A DNA stretch of 47,266 nt from Actinomyces sp. ICM47 (GTDB lineage Bacteria; Actinomycetota; Actinomycetes; Actinomycetales; Actinomycetaceae): contig NZ_ALCA01000064.1 of NCBI RefSeq assembly GCF_000278725.1, positions 1 through 47,266 on the forward strand, read 5' to 3'. Below are positions 34,632-40,695 of the stretch, one piece after another. A model generated the notes under the pieces. It was not told the origin of the DNA, made no database searches, and worked only from the letters and a program-made list of their open reading frames with translations. How positions within the stretch are numbered: position 1 is the stretch's first letter; every line of letters begins with the position of its first letter. A program made the position numbers and the translations under genes.

Positions 34632-35529
34632 TGGCCAGCGTCACGGCGATCCGCGCGCTCAGCGTGTGGGTCTCGCCCGCGTTCAGGGCGATCACGTCCG
34701 TGCCCGAGTTGAAGGCGTTGGGCGGGCAGCTCATCGGCTCGACGGCAACGCCCACGCGGTCGATGTTATCCGCCGAGTAGACCTGCAGCCAGGGAGCATC
34801 CGAGGACAGCGATACGCCCACGCCGGAGGCGGGGTCGCGCAGCGTGACGGTCCAGGTGCCCTCCGGCAGCCCCCCGAACGCGTGGTCCAGTAGGGAAGTG
34901 CCGATGAGGGCGTGGGAGCGGAAGTCCAGGCCGAAGGACGCGACGTCGTGGGGGGCGACCGGGATCATGGAGGCGTTGGCCTCGTAGATAATCGACGCGG
35001 GATTCTCAAGCTCCAGATCGTCCACCTGCACACCGTCGACAGCCAGGTAGGGATGGAATCCGACGCCGTAGGGGGCGATGCCCTCGCCGATGTTCGTTGC
35101 CGACAGTTCGACGGCGAGGCCGAGCTCCAGATCCAGGCTGTAGCGCGCGGACGCAACGAGCGTCCACGGGTAGGAGTAGCGCGCTGGGATGAGAGCGCGT
35201 AGGAGCACCGAGGAGGCGTCGGCCTCGGCGATTTCCCACTCTTGGAAGGCCACAAAACCGTGCAGGGATGTGCCGAAAGCGTGCTCGTCGACGGGCAGGT
35301 CGTAGGAGGTCCCTTCCCACGAATAGGTGCCTCCGGCGACGCGATTCGGCCAGGGCATGAGCACCTTGCCCAGGTAAGCGGGGGGACACTCGTCCACGCT
35401 GTGCGGGACGATGAGCTCGTGCCCCCGATACGTCAAGCCGGCCAGGCCCGCGCCGACCGTGACAATCCGCGCCCGATAGTTCCCGGCCCTCAGAACCACT
35501 TCGCGCCCCGATGCGCCTACCGTAACCAT
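34624..35529 (-). CDS. Aldose 1-epimerase family protein
   Basis: The protein interconverts alpha and beta anomers of aldoses such as glucose or galactose. The 301-residue product starts at the ATG 35527-35529 with CAGGAG upstream on the minus strand. Recognisable features are LMPWPNRVAGGTYSWEG (substrate loop), LHGFVAFQEWEI, GVGFHPYL with the catalytic His and, near the C-terminus, GVAVEPMSCPPNAFN with the catalytic Glu. The family is mutarotase-like and includes sugar-phosphate epimerases. Its GC content is back to the level of the chromosome, so it lies outside the island, which ends immediately past its stop. No sugar operon surrounds it. The opposite-strand reading frames here are coding-bias shadows. 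Confidence 0.9.
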   Translation of the reverse strand: MVTVGASGREVVLRAGNYRARIVTVGAGLAGLTYRGHELIVPHSVDECPPAYLGKVLMPWPNRVAGGTYSWEGTSYDLPVDEHAFGTSLHGFVAFQEWEIAEADASSVLLRALIPARYSYPWTLVASARYSLDLELGLAVELSATNIGEGIAPYGVGFHPYLAVDGVQVDDLELENPASIIYEANASMIPVAPHDVASFGLDFRSHALIGTSLLDHAFGGLPEGTWTVTLRDPASGVGVSLSSDAPWLQVYSADNIDRVGVAVEPMSCPPNAFNSGTDVIALNAGETHTLSARIAVTLASN

Positions 35530-35653
35530 GAATGCTCCTGTGCGTTCACTGAACATGAAACACACTCATTCTAAACGGAGTCGAGTCGTTCGCATCACGC
35601 GCCAGGCGTATCCTTATAGAGAATGACTCTCGATAGAAAGGATGCCCAGACTT

Positions 35654-36985
35654 ATGGCTCACGAGATCACCGACGAGCTGATTGACCGCCTTCAGGCATA
35701 CTCGGACAGCGCCCGCACGGTGGCGCGCAACGCCGTTTCCCACGCCGGCGTCGAATCCGTCGCCTTCGACCGCGCGAAGGTCGTCGCCACCCCCACCGTC
35801 GTCTCCCACAAGGTGGACGACTGGAAGGTCACCTCCCAAAAGAAGTCCGGCCGCTGCTGGCTCTTCTCCTCCCTGAACCTCCTGCGCTCGACAACCCGCA
35901 CGCATCTGGGCCTCAAGGACTTCGAGTTCTCGCAGAACTACGTCCTCTTCTGGGACAAGTTCGAGCGCGCCAACTTCTTCCTGACCGACATCATCGCCAC
36001 GGCCTCGACCGAGGAGCTGGACGGTCGACTCCTGCAGTTCCTCCTCGGCGACGTTCTCTCCGACGGCGGCCAGTGGGACATGGCTGTGTCCCTGTACCTC
36101 AAGCACGGCCTCGTCCCCAAGACCGCGATGCCCGAGACCGAATCCTCCGGCCACACCGCCCCGATGAACAACCGCCTGAAGGTCGTCCTGCGCCGCACCG
36201 CCCTGGAGCTTCGTGCCCTCGTCGCAGACGGAGCCTCCGAGGAAGAGATCAACGAGGTCAAGGAAGCCGCGCTGGCCGACGTGTGGCGCATCCTCGTCAT
36301 CTGCCTGGGCGAACCCCCGGCCTCCTTCGAGTGGGAGTGGCGCGACGATTCGGGCAAGTTCCATCGCGATGGCGTCCTCACCCCGCGCGAGTTCTACTCC
36401 CGCTACGTGGACGTGGACCTCACGCAGTACGTGTGCCTCGTCGACGACCCGCGCGCCGAGCACCCCAAGGGCCACACCCTGACCGTCGACCACATGGGCA
36501 ATGTCGTCGGCGGTCGCCCGATCCTGTACGTGAACACCCCCGTCGAGCAGATCCGTCAGATCACGGCTTCCATCCTCGCCTCGGGTCGCGCCGTCTGGTT
36601 CGGCGCCGACTGCAGCCAGCAGTCTGATCGCGCCTCCGGCCTGTTCGTTGAGGGACTCTACGACTTCGACAACCTGTTCGGCGTGGACTTCTCCACCTCC
36701 AAGGAGCAGCGTGTCAACACCGGCGAGTCCGCGATGAACCACGCGATGCTCTTCACCGGCGTCGACATTGACGAGGCCGGGGAGGGCCGCCGCTTCCGCG
36801 TGGAGAACTCCTGGGGTGAGGACCACGGCGACAAGGGCTTCTTCACGATGGACGCCGCCTGGTTCGACGCCAACGTCTTCGAGGTGGCCGTGCACGTGGA
36901 CGACCTGCCCGCCGATCTGCGCGCCGTCATCACGGAGGAACCCCTGCACCTGCCCGCGTGGGATCCGATGGGCGCGCTCGCCTGA
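35654..36985 (+). CDS. pepC: C1-family aminopeptidase C / bleomycin hydrolase
   Basis: PepC is a cytoplasmic papain-like aminopeptidase that trims peptides, usually as a hexamer. The 443-residue length is standard. The active-site residues are all present: Cys68 in SGRCWLFSSLN, His363 in MNHAMLFTGV and Asn385 in VENSWGEDHG. The KKSGRCW opening of the catalytic helix and the FSQNYVLFWDK-type segment (here EFSQNYVLFWDKFERAN) match the family. ATG 35654 has AAAGG 12-15 bases upstream; an ATG at 35642 would add four residues but lacks spacing from that site. The gene is monocistronic, followed by a stem-loop at 37002. An exact 12-mer repeat copy is at 36771-36782. Confidence 0.95.
   Translation: MAHEITDELIDRLQAYSDSARTVARNAVSHAGVESVAFDRAKVVATPTVVSHKVDDWKVTSQKKSGRCWLFSSLNLLRSTTRTHLGLKDFEFSQNYVLFWDKFERANFFLTDIIATASTEELDGRLLQFLLGDVLSDGGQWDMAVSLYLKHGLVPKTAMPETESSGHTAPMNNRLKVVLRRTALELRALVADGASEEEINEVKEAALADVWRILVICLGEPPASFEWEWRDDSGKFHRDGVLTPREFYSRYVDVDLTQYVCLVDDPRAEHPKGHTLTVDHMGNVVGGRPILYVNTPVEQIRQITASILASGRAVWFGADCSQQSDRASGLFVEGLYDFDNLFGVDFSTSKEQRVNTGESAMNHAMLFTGVDIDEAGEGRRFRVENSWGEDHGDKGFFTMDAAWFDANVFEVAVHVDDLPADLRAVITEEPLHLPAWDPMGALA
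36771..36782 (+). repeat. Intragenic copy of the 12-mer ACGAGGCCGGGG (in pepC)
   Basis: Exact copy within codons for DEAGE. The inverted pair at 37002-37050 is a further 220 bp downstream. Confidence 0.8.
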
Positions 36986-37001
36986 GCGTTCGTTTCGTGG
37001 A

Positions 37002-37050
37002 ACGAGGCCGGGGCATGGACACGTGATCGCGTGGCCTACCCCGGCCTCGT
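37002..37050 (+). terminator. Stem-loop terminator after pepC
   Basis: ACGAGGCCGGGG (37002-37013) and CCCCGGCCTCGT (37039-37050) form a perfect 12-bp stem with a 25-base loop. The arms are exactly the dispersed 12-mer and nothing more. Confidence 0.75.
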
Positions 37051-37176
37051 CCGTTGATTTCACGCGAGAAACGCGCACTTTTCGCAGTGCCGTACGACGT
37101 GGACGCGCGCTGTCACAAAACGCCATTTTGTGAACGCACCGCGCGCGCGGACCCGTCTCCTGCCATGATAGAGACC

Positions 37177-37959
37177 ATGACGAACCACACGAAGCCGACG
37201 TTGTTGATTTCCAACGTCCTGCCGGCACGACCGGGGGACGAGGCATACAACAACATCTGCATGCGCCTGTGGGATCGTCTTCTTCAGGCAGCTCTGCCGA
37301 CCTGGAACGTCATTCGCGAGTACGCGCAGGAGGACGGAGCCGAGGGGGCAGCGCTGCGTGCACAGGCCGCCGACGCGATCATCATCATGGGCGGCGAGGA
37401 CGTCCACCCGCTCAACTACGGCGGCTCGCAGGGCTACAACCGCGAGGGTCGCCACTGGTACCGCGCCGACCAGGGACAGCTCGCTCTCGTCGACTACGCC
37501 GCCCGCACCGGCACACCGCTGCTGGGCATCTGCCGCGGTATGCAGATCATCAACACCGCGTTCGGCGGCACCCTCGAACAGCATATCGACGGTGCGGATG
37601 GCACCCACACGAACCCCACGATCCTCTCCGACCACCGCTTCATTCGCCACAGCGTGCGCGTCGAGACCGACAGCCACCTTGAGCGTGCCTTGACTCCCGT
37701 CCTGACCAACTCGGAGCTGATCATTTCGTCGGCGCACCACCAGCGCGTCGCACGCCTCGCCGAAGGCCTTCAAGTCAGCGCTTACGCTCCCGACGGAACG
37801 ATCGAGGCCATCGAGTCGATCGATGCCCCCATTATCGGCGTGCAGTGGCACCCCGAAGACCCCGCAGCCGACATTTCCCAGCTGCACGCACTTCTGGGCC
37901 ACTTGGACGCGCGCCGCGCGCCGCGACTGGAGAGGGCCTCGACTACCCTGGTCGCATGA
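37177..37959 (+). CDS. Gamma-glutamyl-GABA hydrolase-like class I amidotransferase (peptidase C26, PuuD-like)
   Basis: The 260-residue protein has the class I glutamine-amidotransferase fold. The nucleophile elbow is LLGICRGMQIIN with Cys119, and the His-Glu pair is in IGVQWHPEDP. IIMGGEDVHPLNYGG is the family's GGxDVxP signature, close to PuuD and PatD-type hydrolases that cleave gamma-glutamyl amides. ATG 37177 is preferred; an ATG at 37165 would add four residues. It is the first gene of a three-gene operon in which each stop overlaps the next start as ATGA. There is no polyamine-degradation gene cluster nearby, so the substrate is unknown. Confidence 0.88.
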   Translation: MTNHTKPTLLISNVLPARPGDEAYNNICMRLWDRLLQAALPTWNVIREYAQEDGAEGAALRAQAADAIIIMGGEDVHPLNYGGSQGYNREGRHWYRADQGQLALVDYAARTGTPLLGICRGMQIINTAFGGTLEQHIDGADGTHTNPTILSDHRFIRHSVRVETDSHLERALTPVLTNSELIISSAHHQRVARLAEGLQVSAYAPDGTIEAIESIDAPIIGVQWHPEDPAADISQLHALLGHLDARRAPRLERASTTLVA

Positions 37960-38633
37960 CCATCTCCCCAGGAACCAATTTCGACGACCCCCGATTCCAC
38001 GACGATGGGCGCACGCCCGCCCGACGCATGCGCGACGGCGACTACTACGTTGCGGACGATGAACTCTCGGCGCTCACGAGGCGGGCCGTTCGTCTTCTTG
38101 GCCTCTACGAGCAGGCTCACCCGAGCGACCCAGACATCGCTCGCTACCTGCTCTCCCAGGTCCTCGGACAGGTGGGGGAGAATGTTGATATTCGCCCGCC
38201 CCTGCGCGTCGATTACGGTGACAACATCACCATCGGGGACGGCTCCTGGGTTAACTTTGGCCTCACCGCCCTCGATGTTGCTCCTATTGTGATCGGTGCT
38301 GACGTTCTCATCGGACCGAACTGCTCCCTCTACACGGCGATCCACCCGACCGAGCCCGGGCCTCGTCGCGCCAAGTGGGAATCCTCCGCGCCCATCACCC
38401 TCGAGGACAACGTGTGGCTGGGCGGCTCCGTCGTCGTCTGCCCCGGCGTGACCATCGGCGAAAACTCGATTATCGGCGCGGGCGCGGTCGTCACGCGCTC
38501 GATTCCCCCGAACTCCGTCGCCGTCGGAAACCCCGCCTGCGTCATCAAGGCACTCGACCCGAGCGTGCCGCGCGCCATCGAAGCCTCCGGCGTTGGCGTC
38601 ATAAGCCGCGGGGAAACGGGGGAGCGGGCATGA
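37956..38633 (+). CDS. Sugar O-acetyltransferase, left-handed beta-helix (maltose/galactoside acetyltransferase-like)
   Basis: The 225-residue protein belongs to the hexapeptide-repeat acetyltransferases (LacA/Maa/NodL type). Residues 18-70 are the typical helical maltose-acetyltransferase N-terminus (ARRMRDGDYYVADDELSALT). The beta-helix follows with hexapeptide repeats such as GENVDIRPPLRVDYGDNITI, IGADVLIGPNC, LEDNVWLGGSVVVCPGVTIG and ENSIIGAGAVVTRSIPPNS. The conserved catalytic His is in LYTAIHP. It ends with VAVGNPACVIK. The start overlaps the upstream gene and the stop overlaps def, each by four bases. It probably acetylates a sugar or similar hydroxyl compound with acetyl-CoA. Confidence 0.9.
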   Translation: MTISPGTNFDDPRFHDDGRTPARRMRDGDYYVADDELSALTRRAVRLLGLYEQAHPSDPDIARYLLSQVLGQVGENVDIRPPLRVDYGDNITIGDGSWVNFGLTALDVAPIVIGADVLIGPNCSLYTAIHPTEPGPRRAKWESSAPITLEDNVWLGGSVVVCPGVTIGENSIIGAGAVVTRSIPPNSVAVGNPACVIKALDPSVPRAIEASGVGVISRGETGERA

Positions 38634-39268
38634 GCGTCCTGCCGATCTGCATCACGGGCGAGCCTGTCCTCCACCGGGTCGCGGATCCCGTCGAATCCTT
38701 CGACTCAACCCTGCGCGACCTGGTGGCCAACATGATCGAGACGATGCACGCAGCCCCCGGCGTCGGATTAGCCGCTCCGCAGGTGGGCGTCGGCCTCCAG
38801 CTTTTCGTCTGGTCTTATCGCGGCGGTGGTGCCTTTGATCGGCGCTACAAGGACATCCTGGGAGTCGACGACGGAGCAGCCCGCGGCTACAACTCCGCAA
38901 TGAGCGGCGTCGTCGTCAACCCGACGCTCGAACTCGTCTGGGATAACGATGGCGTCGGCGCGATTCTACCCACGCAGCCCGACATGACGAATGAGTCCGA
39001 AGGATGCCTCTCCGTCCCCGGTGTCCAGTACCCGCTACGCCGCGCGCTCGGAGCGATCCTACGCGGCTACGACGCCGACGGGAACGTTGTCCGGGTCGCC
39101 GCCCGCGGATGGCTCGCTCGCATCTTCCAACACGAGTACGACCACCTGCGCGGAACCCTCTACGTTGATCGCCTCGATACGCCCTACCGTGAGTCCTCGC
39201 GCGCACACGTGGCCGAACGAGGCTGGGGCATCCCCGGATACACGTGGACCCCGGGGGAGCGAGCCTAG
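38630..39268 (+). CDS. def: Peptide deformylase
   Basis: Peptide deformylase removes the N-formyl group from nascent proteins using a metal at a Cys-His-His site. The 212-residue product has motif I GVGLAAPQ (44-51), motif II EGCLSVPG with the metal-ligand Cys and motif III QHEYDHLRGTL (HExxH). It carries an insertion between motifs I and II (about 60-100), a feature of some actinobacterial deformylases. ATG 38630 overlaps the acetyltransferase stop and has GGGGGAG upstream. It is not next to fmt; this may be one of several deformylases in the genome. It converges on pflA with only 36 bp between them. Confidence 0.95.
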   Translation: MSVLPICITGEPVLHRVADPVESFDSTLRDLVANMIETMHAAPGVGLAAPQVGVGLQLFVWSYRGGGAFDRRYKDILGVDDGAARGYNSAMSGVVVNPTLELVWDNDGVGAILPTQPDMTNESEGCLSVPGVQYPLRRALGAILRGYDADGNVVRVAARGWLARIFQHEYDHLRGTLYVDRLDTPYRESSRAHVAERGWGIPGYTWTPGERA

Positions 39269-39304
39269 CCCACCCCTCCCAGGGTCCTTGTATGTACGCG
39301 GAGG

Positions 39305-40183
39305 TCAGTGGACCTCGAAGCCCAGCGAACGGAAGTAGTTGCGCACATCCTCCGTCGCTGCGGGTGTCGGGGCCTTCGCGTCCTCGAGCTGGTACTCCAG
39401 GCCGAGCGAATGCCATTTGTCTTTGCCGAGCTGATGGAAAGGCAGAACCTCAATACGGTCGATGACATTCTTCCAGCGGCTGACGATTTCGCCAACCTTG
39501 CGGATGTTGTCAGGGTCGTCCGTCAGACCCGGAACCAAGACAAAACGGATCCAGATACGGGTGTCACCGCCGCGTGCCGCGATGCGGTCGCCGAAGGTGA
39601 TCGTGGGAGCCAGATCGCGGCCCGTCGCCTTCTTGTACGTCTCTGGGTCGCCGCTCTTCACATCCAACAGCACGAGGTCGATGGCATCAAGCATCTCGTC
39701 ATCGCAGTTCGCGCCCAGGTAACCGGAGGTGTCAATGCATGTGTGCACACCCATCTCCTTAGCACCCAGGAGGATGCGTTTGGCGAAATGGGGCTGCATG
39801 AGAACTTCACCGCCGGATAGCGTGATTCCGCCCTTCGTTGTGCGGAAAATGCGGCGATAGCGCGCAATACGAGACAGCAGTTCCGTATCGGACACGGGCG
39901 CGCCGTCCTTCATGAGGAACGTATCGGGGTTGTGACAGTACAGACAGCGCAGCGGGCAGCCGTTCAGAAACACGGTCATGCGCGTTCCGGGACCGTCAAC
40001 GGCTGTGACAAGTTCCCATGAATGGATCGAACCGAGCGTGCCCTCGCGCATGCGTCGCAGGCGTTCGGAACGCTCCAGGTCCGTGATCTCCTCAAGGCCC
40101 TCAACACCCGCACCGACGGTGCGGGACTGGGGGGCTTGGAAGTCCTGCTCGCGAAAAGTCGGAATAGCGAGGAGCTGCGTCAT
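39305..40183 (-). CDS. pflA: Pyruvate formate-lyase-activating enzyme
   Basis: PflA is a radical-SAM enzyme that abstracts a hydrogen from a glycine in the glycyl-radical domain of pyruvate formate-lyase. The 292-residue protein has its 4Fe-4S motif C76-x3-C80-x2-C83 in NGCPLRCLYCHNPDT, GGITLSGGEVLMQPHF (SAM-binding GGE) and LLDVKSGDPETYKK. LVPGLTDDPDNI and EVLPFHQLGKDKWHSL complete the family signature. About 47 residues precede the point where E. coli PflA starts; Bifidobacterium PflA has a similar extension, so this appears lineage-typical. The ATG at 40181-40183 has GAAGGAA upstream on the minus strand. The gene is third in the operon, after pflB and the separate glycyl-radical domain. 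Confidence 0.95.
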   Translation of the reverse strand: MTQLLAIPTFREQDFQAPQSRTVGAGVEGLEEITDLERSERLRRMREGTLGSIHSWELVTAVDGPGTRMTVFLNGCPLRCLYCHNPDTFLMKDGAPVSDTELLSRIARYRRIFRTTKGGITLSGGEVLMQPHFAKRILLGAKEMGVHTCIDTSGYLGANCDDEMLDAIDLVLLDVKSGDPETYKKATGRDLAPTITFGDRIAARGGDTRIWIRFVLVPGLTDDPDNIRKVGEIVSRWKNVIDRIEVLPFHQLGKDKWHSLGLEYQLEDAKAPTPAATEDVRNYFRSLGFEVH

Positions 40184-40225
40184 GTTTCCTTCTTCGAGGG
40201 GATGGGGCGCGGTGTTCACGCAGGA

Positions 40226-40237
40226 ACGAGGCCGGGG
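40226..40237 (+). repeat. Intergenic single copy of the 12-mer ACGAGGCCGGGG (pflA leader)
   Basis: Exact copy in the gap between the glycyl-radical-domain gene and pflA, 43 bp before the pflA start. There is no inverted partner; a shorter stem (GTCGG/CCGAC) lies next to it. Confidence 0.8.
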
Positions 40238-40272
40238 TAGGTCGGTGGGATTGGCCGACAGCGGCATACAGA

Positions 40273-40310
40273 GTAGTGGGGCGTCGTGCGTACGCCCGAC
40301 GCCCCACTAC
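40273..40310 (-). terminator. Stem-loop between the glycyl-radical-domain gene and pflA
   Basis: GTAGTGGGGCGTCG (40273-40286) and CGACGCCCCACTAC (40297-40310) are a perfect 14-bp inverted repeat with a 10-base loop, 10 bp past the stop of the small gene. It could end most transcripts after the small gene and lower pflA expression. Confidence 0.75.
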
Positions 40311-40320
40311 ATTCGACCGA

Positions 40321-40572
40321 TCAGGCCGAGTGGTGGAAGGTGCGGGACAGAACGTCCAGCTGCTGCTCACGGGTGAGCTTGACGAAGTTCACGGCGTAGC
40401 CGGAGACGCGAACGGTCAGGTTCGGGTACTTCTCGGGGTGCTCCATGGCGTCCTTCAGGGTGGACTCCTCGAGCACGTTGATGTTCGCGTGGTACAGGCC
40501 GTCCTTGTCGCCGCGCTCCTCGCGAGCGGCCTTCATGTCAGCGAGACGCTCTTCGTAGGTCTTGGTTGCCAT
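40321..40572 (-). CDS. grcA2: Autonomous glycyl-radical domain protein (GrcA-like), half of a split pyruvate formate-lyase
   Basis: The 83 residues match the C-terminus of pyruvate formate-lyase: [38 protein letters not shown] and [14 protein letters not shown]. Gly58 in RVSGYAV is the residue that would carry the radical. Residues 1-25 are charged and have no equivalent in full-length enzymes. The ATG at 40570-40572 has AAGGAG eight bases upstream on the minus strand. The larger subunit encoded just upstream stops exactly where this domain should begin, and 701 residues plus about 58 from here equals the 760 of E. coli PflB. It is therefore likely an obligate subunit rather than the stress 'spare part' YfiD/GrcA, which is 127 residues and coexists with an intact enzyme. 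Confidence 0.93.
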   Translation of the reverse strand: MATKTYEERLADMKAAREERGDKDGLYHANINVLEESTLKDAMEHPEKYPNLTVRVSGYAVNFVKLTREQQLDVLSRTFHHSA

Positions 40573-40596
40573 AACATTTCTCCTTACTTGTGAGAC

Positions 40597-40686
40597 GCCG
40601 GCGGTGCCGGCTGGGCGAACCGGGTTGCGGTGCGCCCACGATGGTGGGTGGCGGGGATCAACGCAGGTTGCACATCGACCCCCGCC
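40597..40686 (-). promoter_or_regulatory. Intercistronic hairpins between pflB and the glycyl-radical-domain gene
   Basis: The 123-bp gap holds a 10-bp stem (40650-40659 with 40677-40686; one G-U pair on the minus strand), CCCAC-GATG-GTGGG (40634-40647) and GCCGGC-GGT-GCCGGC (40597-40611), the last ending 24 bp before the start of the small gene. No T-run follows, so read-through or RNA processing is as likely as termination. Confidence 0.6.
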
Positions 40687-40695
40687 AATGGTGGA

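Noticed and set aside
31545..34640. Prophage or integrative element
   Set aside because: No integrase, transposase, tRNA or phage structural gene; the 9-bp direct repeat alone does not show site-specific integration.
35546..37246. A 566-residue minus-strand frame opposite pepC
   Set aside because: pepC carries all its catalytic residues on the plus strand; the antisense frame is compositional.
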